A stretch of 64,000 bases of DNA, taken from NCBI GenBank assembly GCA_002049455.2, contig KV918860.1, forward strand, positions 62,001 through 126,000. The letters are read 5' to 3'. The translations under genes were made by a program, and so were the position numbers. The stretch is from Porphyra umbilicalis. Taxonomy: Eukaryota > Rhodophyta > Bangiophyceae > Bangiales > Bangiaceae. The stretch's first letter is position 1, and each line of letters starts with the position of its first letter. Below the pieces are notes generated by a model. That model saw only the letters and a list, made by a program, of their open reading frames with translations, had not been told where the DNA came from and searched no databases. Positions 9,522-19,314 of the stretch are shown here, one piece after another.

Positions 9522-10984
9522 TCGACGGCCTTACAAAGAGCACCTCGGCAGCGACGCATGTGTGAGGCGCAGATGCCCACTTTCGAAAGGAAGACAAAGT
9601 GAGACGCACACATACCTGATCCATTAAGGGGGGGTCACGCACATGAAGGCGGGCATCGACGCCGGACGTGCATCACAAATGGAGCGCCAGGGAAGGACGG
9701 AGGTGTGGTGACGGTGCATGGTGGCCTCGCGGCTGTCCCCCAACGACGGCGACGTCACCGGCAGCGATCAGGAGAGCGGAAAGTGTGGTTGAACCGAAGG
9801 GGCGCCAAGATTTGGAACTGTGTGACCGCACCACATCTCACGGACCACGTCGATGTCGGATGATGTTGCAGACGATCTTCTCAAACGGGGGGCCTGGACC
9901 CCAGAGAAATCCGATAGGAAGGAGAGTTAACCAGGTAAGCACCCTGAAAATGTACATTGACAGTTTTGGCACAGCTTTTTAACGGTAGCCCCCGCCGATG
10001 TGACATTGATTGTTCGATCGAGGGATGCCTCCGCAGGTGACCATGTCCACTTCTATCAAAAAAGTACCTGGGAAGGACCGTTCGCCACAAGGAAGAGAGG
10101 AGGACTGGAGCGAATGGTTGATCCGCGACACCTCAGCAGCTCGGATCCGTATTTTCGCATAAAGTACGGGCTACTTTCATGCTGACAGGAGCAGCGCACT
10201 CACCAAAGACTGCCAGCTCCCGTCACCCGCTTCACTGCCAGACTGGGGGTGAAGCAGAGCATGTGGCTGGTTGCTGGACGTCGCGATTGCGCCGTGCGCG
10301 TCCCACGGAAAAGACAATGGTCGACATATCAGCACGGGATTAAATGGCAACGACGAACTCGCCATCGTACACCTCTAATAGCTGCCACCTGCTACATGGC
10401 GGCGATGAGGGGGGTGCCCACGCTGGTGCGGCCGCCAGTCGAGCGCGTGTATTTCCATCAGTCGCCGGGAGCTCAGTGGGGGTTCCGTCCGGTGTGGATG
10501 CACGGCTCGACCACCGGACGCACAGCGCTGCTACCAGCCGCGGCGGTGCTGGCAGTGCACGACTGGGTGCTCATCCCGTACGAAATGGTGCCGTCCGGAT
10601 TGGGGTGGGTGCCTCCTCCCCGTGCAACCATCCCTGCGTATTTCATTGCGCCAGCACTCACGCTGCGCTGAACCGGCATCCATGTTCCGCATATTCCATG
10701 TGCGCCGGTGTTTGCTGCGGCCAGGCCAGCCCCTCTCCACACGGCTCTGCTCGACGATTATCAGCAACAGCCGATGTGCAAGTGCGGCTCACTTCAAGAC
10801 AACATTCTAAGAAGCCGAGGCCACTGCAAATCACGAGCCGAGTCAAACACGCCTGGCACGAAGATATAAGAGCTATCACAAGAGGTACGACACAGGCACC
10901 ACCGGGGAAGAGGCATCACACGACACAGGCTCGACCGGGGAAGAGGCGTCACGCAGGCACCACCGGGGTCAGCAGCTGGGAAAT
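9522..10984. other. intergenic with one weak forward frame and short tandem repeats
   Basis: Little that can be supported. A forward frame 10261-10671 is listed separately. Directly 3' of the transposase remnant, about 10886-10975 carries roughly 2.5 copies of a ~32-bp unit (cacaggcaccaccggggaag, then a gaggcrtcac core). This may be terminal repeat sequence of that transposon, although no matching inverted copy was seen at the other end. Confidence 0.3.
10261..10671 (+). CDS. hypothetical protein, 136 aa
   Basis: ATG 10261 to stop 10671. The distal half (motifs VHDWVLIPYEMVP, IPAYFIAPALTLR) reads like a folded protein, the proximal part less so. A candidate splice acceptor (ctctaatag) lies just before an internal ATG at about 10396, so the true first exon may differ. 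No family is recognised and it could be a chance frame. Confidence 0.25.
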   Translation: MWLVAGRRDCAVRVPRKRQWSTYQHGIKWQRRTRHRTPLIAATCYMAAMRGVPTLVRPPVERVYFHQSPGAQWGFRPVWMHGSTTGRTALLPAAAVLAVHDWVLIPYEMVPSGLGWVPPPRATIPAYFIAPALTLR

Positions 10985-12148
10985 CTAGTGCGAGACACGA
11001 GAAAACTGGCCAGCCACCTGCGCAGCGGTGAGCATGTCAACAGCTGCGGCCATGAGGTGGAAGGGCTTGTCAAGGTTGCGGCCGTCCTCATACACAAGCG
11101 ACCGCACGTGCTTCTTCAGCTCCGAGAAGACGCCATCGATAGGCTGCAGGTTGGGCGAGTAGGGAGGCAACCGCATGAAGTGGATTCCATTCGCCTGCAT
11201 GTACTCGTCGCCGCGCTGGTCGTGGATTCCGGCGTTGTCGTACAGGACAACGCACGCATCCGGCTGCATCTGCCAAGGGAGACCAGGGATGTACGTGTTC
11301 ATCTGCAGGTGGAGACATTGCAGGAAAAGACGCCAGTCATCCGACGTCTGTGCGCTGCCAACAATTACCGTTTGCGACCAAAGGACGCCATGCGTGAGGG
11401 TGACGGCCATCATGGTACTTGTGCGTGCGATCGGACGCGTATCGCGGTCGCGCAGAACGCAAGCTACATTGCGCTGCGACCGGCCGTAGCGGTGGTACAT
11501 ATCGCTCCCTGCCGTGTGGGTCTCATCAACCGACACGATGCAGCGCAGGGGGATATCGTTAAAGAGCACCGCGAAAGCGCGCTGGGCGACGAGGGAGCTC
11601 TCGGCGTACAGCCGCTCAATCTTCTTGCGCGTGTAATGATGGAAGCGAAGCACGCGTTAGACCGTCGCGGCGCTCACATAACGGTGGTCACTCTCGGGGA
11701 AGTCCATGCTGAGCGCCACCAGCAGGTCGACATGGTCGCGGAAGAAGGCCGCCGGCTCTTTTTCCACGAGCGTGAGAACGGCACGCGTTAGGTGGGGGTT
11801 GCGGATGGCCGCGTCACCGTGCATGTTTCGGAGGCGTGGATCACGCCAAACCGTGCCACTCTCCTCAAAATGCCGCAGCCAGCGCCGCATCGACCGCGTC
11901 GAGCATCCAATGATTTCAGCCACGTCCGACGCGGGGTAGCCCTCGTCGAGTAGCCCAAGAACATGCTGCCGCGTGTCCTCTGAGTACATGGCCGGCACCG
12001 TGTCGATGCCGGTGAACCGCGTACCCGTATCACCGGTATGGAGGTTGGCAGAGCACGCCGTCGACGTGGTGACCGTACGATTCACAGAGGCCGAGGCGAG
12101 AGTCGCCCAGTCCGAGCCGGTCGAAAAATCAACTCCGGACGTCAACAT
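10985..12148 (-). pseudogene. Tc1/IS630-like DDE transposase, one in-frame stop
   Basis: Minus-strand transposase of the IS630/Tc1/mariner superfamily (DDE_3 type), which cuts and pastes between its ends into TA sites. The N-terminal helix-turn-helix is clear (LLDEGYPASDVAEIIGCS, then MRRWLRHFEESG). The catalytic core shows SVDETHTAG (first Asp), VVLYDNAGIHD (second Asp) and LPPYSPNLQPIDGVFSELK. In the last motif Asp replaces the usual Glu, with 33 residues between the second and third acid (DD33D type). A TAA at 11657-11659 interrupts the frame between AATV and RVLRFHHYTRKK; reading continues in the same frame, so this is a single nonsense change. The start is either ATG 12148 or ATG 11989, the latter just before the HTH. 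Terminal inverted repeats and TA duplication were not found. Confidence 0.8.
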
Positions 12149-13787
12149 TCCTGTTGCCGCCAGGGGCAACGACGCTGCGACACCCTCCGCCGGGTGTTCG
12201 CCGCGGTCTTCGCCGCCTTCGTCGTGCCGCTGCCCCCGAGCCCCAGCATGCGCCTGTGGCAATCACATAAATGGTCGTCGCCGGCCTTGTCGTGCGGGCC
12301 CCGGGAGATCCCGAAACGCTAGTGCGTTCGCCGTCCACCTCACGTTCACAGGCGCAAGCAGACCGGCGCCGACTCTCGCCTCCTGAGAGCTAGCTCACGG
12401 TCTGGGGCCAGCCGGGGAGGCAGGCGGAGGCCCCGCCGAGCAGATTGCGGAGTAAAAAATGGGGCAAGGAGACACCTGCCACACCACGTCAGGCGGCGCC
12501 GGGAGGAGAGGAGGCAGAACAGGGGACAGGCGCCGCAGTGTGAGCACTCGGACAAAACGAGCAAGAAGCAGGCAACGGGAAGGGATCCCTCAGCGACATT
12601 CCCCGGTGTCTCACACGCCAGCGACGACGAAGACGCTCCACGCCGGGCCGTCGCCACATGCAGTGGGTCAGCGGAACAGGAACCCAGTTGAGCACCATTG
12701 CCCGAGAAAAAATGATTGCGAGACACTCTACTGGCGAATACTGGTAGCTCGCGGGCTGTTTGACTGTCTGCTGGGCGCACAGCTCGGTTCGTTGAGCAAA
12801 TCGCCGAGGAGGCAACACACTTGGCCGCCACAGATGCTGCCACTCTTCGAAACCGCTCTGTCAGACAAAATTCCGCTGAGCGTCACTGCGAAACGACACG
12901 GTCGTGCGGGTAACTGCTGCGCCCCAGTTACTGTCGAGACCGAGCACAAGTCTCTCCGCTCAGCAATTCTAGTTGGCCCTGCGGGCCCAATCCAAATTGC
13001 CACAAGACAATCCGTTGAGCAGGCCAATGGCATGCTTGCAAGTGATTCACGAGCATGACAGCTAGCTGACAGAGGCTGTTCGGGTGGGGGTGGGTTTGCC
13101 CTCCCATTTCAGCTCCATGAGGACCCGATAAATCTGACTAAGAACTATACCCGCGCAGCGCGTCCGTGCGCGCGGGTGCCATTAGAAACCATGCCCTTAG
13201 CAGTTCTCGAAGGCGTGGGTTTGCCCACTCATTTCAGAAGCACCGTGAGGGGGCCCAAGTGGTTTGTCGGAGGGCCATCAGAGAGGCCGTCCTGTGGAAC
13301 TGGCCCACGCACTCGTTGTCAAATTCCTGGTGGCCTCGCGTGAGGCATGCGTTTTACTCGCGGGTCAGACACGTTCATCTCTAACACGCACTCGGTACCG
13401 GCGATTCCAACACGCAGGGGGGGGGGGGGGGATCTCACCCCATTGTTTGGTCAACTTATGACCCTCGCAGGCAGGCCATTTTTCAGAAAAGCACCGTATC
13501 CACCATAAATGGCATATAGCTGATAATTGGATACTATGTGCCACTTTGTGGACTTGATCTGGCTTCATGACGTTCCACATATTCATGTAGTGCACGTGCA
13601 TCAGAGGTCGCCGCGGCCTTGCGAGAACTGTTCCGCGTCTTCGTCGTCCCCTCCCTCGGCTGTGCTGCTCGTGACTCTCTCTGCGACACATCTATCCCAT
13701 GTTTTGTCCCAGCCACAACACCCTATCCCCTCTCAACATCCCATCCTCTCACTCCCACTTGGAGCTCTCTTTCTTCTGTGCCTCGTC
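12149..13787. other. intergenic, no supported gene
   Basis: Open frames on both strands at 12346-13058 look like composition artefacts. A ~35-bp motif (tgggtttgcc, a short variable part, then catttcag and gagg) occurs twice, at 13091 and 13216. A run of 15 G lies at 13417-13431. The stretch 13690-13787 is strongly C/T-rich and probably the promoter-proximal or 5' UTR region of the gene at 13788. Confidence 0.4.
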
Positions 13788-14267
13788 ATGGGCACGACTG
13801 AATCGACTTCGCAAACGGACTATGCCGGCGTTCGGCCGTCACCAGGAGCCGAGCTTGCAGCTTCCATGGCGGCCGCCGCGGCCGCCGCGGCCACTGCGGC
13901 CAAGAATGACGGCGTCAACGCAACCACTGCACCTCCTGTTGCTTCCGTGGTGCCCTCGGTGGCCAACGTACCGCCGGATGCCAAGCTGGTCGACCAGTGT
14001 GTTGCGTGCATGCATCGGTGGGGCGTGCCAATGTCGTTGGACTCTATATTGAGGGTGGCTGTGCTCCTTGCGCGGACGGAGGATCTTTTTCCTGAGGTGT
14101 TTTTGTCTACTTCATGCTCGTTGTTTACTCGAGGCAGCTTGGCCGCTAGCTTTACTGCTGGTCTCCAGGAAGCGAATGGTGGAGTTCCCGTGTCCGAGGT
14201 CACGAAGTGTCGCGTGAGGGCCGTCTTTGATTGTGCTCTTGCTGCCCGTGCGAAGGGGATAGACTAA
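13788..14267 (+). CDS. orphan protein, 159 aa
   Basis: ATG 13788, preceded by a pyrimidine-rich tract, stop at 14267. Residues 1-55 are low complexity with an Ala run encoded by gcc/gcg triplets. Residues ~60-159 look like a small helical domain with DQCVACMHRWG, ILRVAVLLARTEDLFPEVFL and VRAVFDCALAARAKG. Three Cys/His residues (CVACMH) are too few for a classical finger. Moderate GC as in the other orphan genes of the block. No homologue is recognised. Confidence 0.55.
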   Translation: MGTTESTSQTDYAGVRPSPGAELAASMAAAAAAAATAAKNDGVNATTAPPVASVVPSVANVPPDAKLVDQCVACMHRWGVPMSLDSILRVAVLLARTEDLFPEVFLSTSCSLFTRGSLAASFTAGLQEANGGVPVSEVTKCRVRAVFDCALAARAKGID

Positions 14268-16549
14268 TGTTCGGCCGACAAGCACGGCCCCTCAACCACC
14301 CTCTCTCCGTGTCTCCCATCTGCCTTTACTCTGCTCGCCCTCGCCTATCTCCTTACCCTCCCGCTCCCACCCTCTCCATTTTCTCCAAGCGTTTCGGCTC
14401 TTGTGGCCGCCTGGGCTTCCTCATCGTGATCCAGCCGCCACCTGGCTACCAGGTCGCTGGTGGCGACGGGCGACGCCCGGCGGTCGGCCGACGCGGGGCT
14501 CAGAAAAGGGAGGGAGTAGAGACTGGCGACGGTAGTACGGACCGTTATGGTGGCGGCGGCGGCGGAGGAGGGCGGCGAGCGGCGTGGCGCGCGGGGGGGC
14601 GGCGCTCAGGCGCTCGTCGTGTCTCTGGCGCTCGCGGCGTCGACGGCGCCCGGTGCGGGAGCCATAAAGCTGACGCTTGCGAAAGGCGGTAGCGATTGCA
14701 CCCGGGCGTGGCGGGTGGGGCTCGCCGTGTCGTCGCCTTCGGCTCGGCGACCGAAGCCGTCACGGTGCGGTCGGGGGCGAACAGCCGTGGTCATGGCGCG
14801 GCCTTTAAGGCGCCCCTCCGCCCCCCTCTGTCGGTGGCAACTGTCGGCGGCGGTGTGCTCACGCCGCCGGCCGGCGCAGCTGTCACCCGTGTCGCTGCCA
14901 TGAAAGTGGCTTCGCTTTCGAGGTGTGTGGACAAGGCGTCGTGTGCGGCGGCGGCGTACCGCCGCTCCGCGTCGACAGTTGCGCCTGTCGTCGCCTTGTT
15001 GCCAGCACCGACGCGGGAAAGCTAACGTTAGTGAGGCGGGCGGCGGCGGTCGGCAAGGCGCCGGCATCGTTGGCCGGCGGGGGGGTGGGGGGGCCCCCAT
15101 GGCGTACTTCAACCGCGCGACGGAGCTCGTGAAGCCGTGGAACAGGCCGCGAAGGAACTGCGCGCCACCGCCGTCGCCGCGGAGCGGTCGTTGGATATCC
15201 GAAAGGGGGAGGTGGCGGCGTCGGCGGCGGCGCGGATGGCGCGGCGGGGCGGTGGCGGCGGCTGTGGACCCCCCCCCGACTTCGGCGTCGGAATGGGAGA
15301 GGAACGCAACGCCACGCCTCGGCTGGTGGCCAGTTCTCCTTCCTGACTGCGGCCGGCGGTCACCGGCGTCGCATTCCCGCCCCGCCACGATTTACTCTAC
15401 GCGTGGCGGGTGATGGGTGGGGTTCCAACGCGTTTCGCGCGGCTGCGGCTGCCGGCCTCCACCCCACCGGCAGTGGCGGCGCGTAAGGCCAACCTCTCGG
15501 CGGCGGGCGTCGCGTTTTCCCTCGACGCCGTGGCGGGTGGGATGGCGTCGACTCCTCCGCGTCCGACGCCGTCGGGACGACGACCGGGCCATTGCTTGGT
15601 CGACGCGGAAGCATTTGGTCAGGTGCATCGGAGTAGGTGGGGGTAGGGGTAGCGGGAGGGGTGGGGGCGGCGAAGGGGCTTTGGAGAGGTGGGGGCGGCG
15701 GGGGGGCTGGCGAGCAGCGGGGGGACCCTGTCGGCCTGGCCATAGCGCTGGCCGCAGCGCGGCCCGCGTGACACATGCAGTACTTGTTCGGCGCAGCAGC
15801 AGTTGAGCACTGTCTACCGTTGGTGCGCTACCGCGCGGGGGGGGCGGCGCCGGCGCTGCGGGCCGCCGCGCTGGCGCCTCCGCCAGCAGAGGTGGACGCG
15901 GGCGGCGGTGACGCCGCGGCGGCGGGCGGCGGCGACGCCCGTGTCCGCGGCGGCCGCGGCGCCGGCGGCGGCGGTGGCGGCGACGCCGGTCGACGGGTTG
16001 GCGGTAGAGGCGCGACAGACGATGCGCTCTTGCACCGCGCGGTCGTGGTGTCTGGGCGTGTGAGGGGGGGTGCGTGTCTGGCGGGTGAAATGGGTTTGTC
16101 GGCGCGCCGTAGGTCACTTGCTCTTTTGTGCTCTTCTCATCACAAGCATGCGCCCGAGGCTGCTCGTTGCGCTTCGCGGCTTCTTTTTTATCATTGGCGC
16201 GGAAAAGACGCTGGCAGGGAGGCGGTGACGGAAAGCGAACAGTGTGTGACTGTGTCCTAGAGAAACAAGAAAGACTGCATCACAACAAGGATAGAATCCA
16301 AAGCTACATCCCAAACAATGAGATCTGCCAAGCGTTGAACGCCAAACCTGACAGCTACACAAGCATGGACCGCTCCCACGCAATGATTCACCAGCGTGCG
16401 TCGGCAATGCGCACACGTGTGGTTGACATGTACTCCGAAAGCGGGTCCAGATGTTGGTAGGGATAATGACGGGTAGGGTGGCTGACGTCAGTAGCAATCA
16501 CTACCGACATATTGGTAGTAACCAGCTTGCCGATCAGGTCCGGGCAGGT
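14268..16549 (+). pseudogene. GC-rich island with disrupted coding-like frames, probably decayed
   Basis: Between about 14540 and 16260 composition jumps to very high GC. Protein-like pieces appear one after another on the plus strand in different frames: VEQAAKELRATAVAAERS (~15137), GDGWGSNAFRAAAAAGLHP (~15405), VDSSASDAVGTTTGPLL (~15550), GDPVGLAIALAAARPA (~15721), then TGA and MQYLFGAAAVEHCLPLVRY (15775). This is what a decayed GC-rich gene, or one scrambled by homopolymer errors, would look like. No family can be named, and the antisense strand also has open frames because of composition. The flanks (14268-14450 and 16261-16549) are C/T-rich and AT-richer, without genes. Confidence 0.35.
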
Positions 16550-17191
16550 TCAGTCGACGTTGCCAACAGCCACGAGCGTCCCGTCTTTGAGGCTCAGCTT
16601 GTTTTCGGTGACGCCACGATCTTCCTGCGGCACCAAAGAGTTGGACAAAGCATCTGAAACAGAGAGGGTCTCGGTGAGGGGATGCTCCAGTGGCAGCGAG
16701 AAACGTACACGGCGCGTGCGTGGTAGGCGGGAAGGAGGCGACATTGCAGCCGATACGGCCGCCAGCTGCTTGGTGCCACTGTCGGCACGCGCCGGAAGGG
16801 GGGTAGAGGCACACGCGGTCGAGGAGGTAGCGACTGTCGCAGCGCCATCGTCCCTACGAGGCTCATTCAGCAACCTGGCTTGGTCACCAGGCTTGTCGAC
16901 GTCGAAGACGCTCACCGGCGCGAACTCTGGCATGGACCGGCGGACGCCGGCAGCTGCCTTTTCGAAGGTCTTAGGGGGCCCCTTGGTCTTCTTGGTGACG
17001 GTGCGCTTGGCGTGTGGGTTGGACGCGGCCGCTTGGGTGTTGGACTGCCCTGAAGAGCCCGCGAACATCTTGGCCGCACTGCGCGTGACGCGCGCGATGG
17101 TTGAGGCCGCGTACGCGGAAACCTGCTCTGCGGCCCGGGAAGCTTTCTTGTCCATAATCCGCTGGCTCTGCATCCTGCTGCGCGGGGCCAT
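16550..17191 (-). CDS. orphan basic protein, 213 aa
   Basis: Minus-strand ATG at 17191, stop at 16550; upstream sequence (minus sense) is C/T-rich. The N-terminal part is basic and Ser/Ala-rich (KKASRAAEQ, HAKRTVTKKTKGPPK) and could be a nuclear signal. The rest is Pro/Ser/Ala-rich and probably disordered. Near residue 170 the segment TRRVRFSLPLEH contains an R-V-R-F string matching the PP1-docking RVxF pattern, which by chance alone is common. No domain or family is recognised. Candidate splice-site-like sequence (ctctgtttcag) lies inside the frame but splicing is not needed. Confidence 0.5.
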   Translation of the reverse strand: MAPRSRMQSQRIMDKKASRAAEQVSAYAASTIARVTRSAAKMFAGSSGQSNTQAAASNPHAKRTVTKKTKGPPKTFEKAAAGVRRSMPEFAPVSVFDVDKPGDQARLLNEPRRDDGAATVATSSTACASTPLPARADSGTKQLAAVSAAMSPPSRLPRTRRVRFSLPLEHPLTETLSVSDALSNSLVPQEDRGVTENKLSLKDGTLVAVGNVD

Positions 17192-17852
17192 GTTCGTTGA
17201 TGCCGGATCCCACTTTGTCGAAGAAGTCGCCGCCTTCGAGAGGAAAAGGGGAGATGGGGGAGCAGGTGGACAAGCGAGCAGGGAAACTGGTGCGCAGGGG
17301 AACTGGTGCGCAGGGATGGAGGTTGTCGGCTGTGGTGTGTCTCGTTCATCGTAGCAGGGAGAGCTGCGGTGCCATCTTATACTCGTCGAGACGGTTTCAG
17401 TCCAGCGCTCCACTCCAGAGAAGATGGCGGGAGGAAAGAACATGGCGCGAAAGCGTCAGCAAACCGGTCTATTTCTAACAGTGTGGGAGATGGACACAGC
17501 CAAATAACATACTGTTAACGGAATATGACATATCGCATATCGGCTATCTGACACCAAGCATGTATACATTACCTTATAAGACAATTCGACTGCTTGTGTC
17601 CGGCTGCAGCCCGCTTGTCAATGTGTGAGGTCAGTGCTCTGGGGTGGGGGGCTGCTTTTGGATCTGATTTTCATCATGCTAGGAGATGAGCGATGCAGGT
17701 TTGGCCCGTGCGACACTTCTTCTCGCAAATCAGAACCCTCCGCGGCTCGCATGGCCAGGCGGACGCGGCTTGGACAAGCTGCCACACTCGTTCGCTTTAT
17801 CGTGAGCCACCGTCTCCCCCCCCCTCCACTTTTCATCCTGTTCTGTCACGGC
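17192..17852. other. intergenic, AT-richer, no gene seen
   Basis: The 17192-17450 part is the likely 5' region of the minus-strand gene. About 17480-17620 is AT-rich (tatcgcatatcggctatctg) without open frames of note. From 17790 on, C/T-rich sequence leads into the small frame at 17853. Confidence 0.4.
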
Positions 17853-18023
17853 ATGGAATTTGTCGACGTTTCCATGGCATCGGCGGGCACGTGCCCTGTC
17901 ACTGGGCTTGCTCTCGTCGATCCCCATGCTAGGTATGTGGCCGGGCGCGGGGGGGAATTCGAACACGGTGTCGTCGGCGATTTCGTCTGCTCTCTTTGCG
18001 ATGGCCTGAATGAGGCGCACTGA
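17853..18023 (+). CDS. small protein, 56 aa, possibly related to the Cys/His-module family
   Basis: ATG 17853 to TGA 18023. The end GDFVCSLCDGL resembles the end of the Cys/His module in the proteins at 1134 (DDFVCALMTDL) and 7825 (SDFMCPLATDS), preceded at a similar distance by a GR pair. The rest of the module is missing and the match is short, so it may be a fragment, one exon of a longer gene, or coincidence. A downstream forward frame ending at 18369 (WRTACCPVAGCSAVVGAA) could be a later exon. Confidence 0.3.
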   Translation: MEFVDVSMASAGTCPVTGLALVDPHARYVAGRGGEFEHGVVGDFVCSLCDGLNEAH

Positions 18024-19314
18024 AGAGGACTTTGTAACATGGCATGGCTATTTCATTTGTTTCTTTGTTCTGTACTGTTGATGCCTGCCGGGTTCATATC
18101 TCTGCCTGTAGATCTTGTCTTCTTCTCTCTACGCCTTGTAAAGGCTCTCGTGTGCGCATACATATTCCCTGGAAGGCATTGTGCGTCACGTACCTGTGCG
18201 CACTCGTGCACCCAAGCCAATCAAGGACTCCGCGCCCTCCCTCAAGCTTCTTGCCTGGCGAACGGCGTGTTGCCCTGTCGCGGGTTGCAGCGCCGTTGTT
18301 GGCGCTGCAACCCTTGAGCCTGTGTCTGATGACGTTGTGGTGGTCGCTGTGGTGCGTAAACAGATTTAGCTTTGCCTATTGTGTATTGGTGACCTTTTTC
18401 TCGATATAGTGCCGAGCACTGAGATGTGGACCGTATATTTGGATAGACCCTACGAGGTTTGTGCCGTGCATGAGGACGACACGTTGCTGCTGCTTGCTTT
18501 CTCATTCATCGGTAGAATCTGTGGTGGTTCCATAACCCAGCAGAGTACAGCAGCATGGCGCTAGAAGCTTTGCAAATACGTACAGGGGGACGGAAAGGGC
18601 GCGTAAGCTCGTGCACTACTTTGGGAGGAAGACGACAAAGGTGGGGTTGTCACGTACACCCGAGTCGCTCCTTCCTTACTGCCCCGGAGAGGCGGGGCTG
18701 AGCATTATTCAGTACAACCAGAAGGGCGTCTGGAGGCTCCCACGACTCACGGAGGCTGCCAATGAAGGGAAACCCCCGCCAGGCAACGAACTGGATGCCA
18801 GTGTATGATTGCTGATCAGTGTACTACCTGTCGTATGGTCAGTGTCATGCAAGTCTAGCTACACGTCGTATAGGGATTGGCATGTAAGCCTACAAGTGAC
18901 CTGTTAGAACTAAGAGGCTACCCCAAACATGTCCTGTATGATTTCCGGGCACCAATGTGCTCCCGTCGATAGAATCGACCAGGGAGGCTCATGCCGCGTC
19001 CAGCTGGTCCTTCACAGCCGGATTGTCGTAGTCCACTCCGTTCTTCGAACGGCAGCCTCATCTCTTCCACCTTTTTGTTCCAGTTCTTCGTAGGACGCCC
19101 CGCCACGCGTGGCTTCGCCCCACTTGAATGTATCTTGCGGCTCGGTGGGAGCTTCATCGGTTTGGGCTTGGGCTGAAGTGGTTTGGTGGACGCTGTAGGT
19201 ATGAGTACTCTACAGCTCGCGCAGCGTCACGCCAAGCCAACATCGTCAAGAGCCTTGCCGGCACGTCGCATTGCTCATTAAGCTCCTCGCGTGGCGTGCT
19301 TTGAGTCCGCCGTG
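18024..19314. other. intergenic with short protein-like remnants
   Basis: Two fragments look coding but have no start or family. One is a plus-strand frame open from 18536 to 18808 (motifs RARKLVHYFGRKTTKVG, LSIIQYNQKGVWRLP). The other is a minus-strand frame 19157-18918 (PRVAGRPTKNWNKKVEEM). Both resemble pieces of DNA-binding or transposase proteins in tone only; I cannot assign them. Confidence 0.3.

Noticed and set aside
10886-10975. CRISPR-like spaced repeats
   Set aside because: Only about 2.5 degenerate direct copies without unique spacers, in a eukaryotic context.
12346-13058. Frames of 165-199 codons on both strands
   Set aside because: Overlapping antisense frames without domains, bias or good start context.
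16550-17191. PP1-regulator role from the RVRF string
   Set aside because: The RVxF pattern is too short and common to assign a function.
17940-17970. GTTCGAATTCC-like string on the minus strand
   Set aside because: It lies in the small coding frame at 17853-18023 and no tRNA stems flank it.
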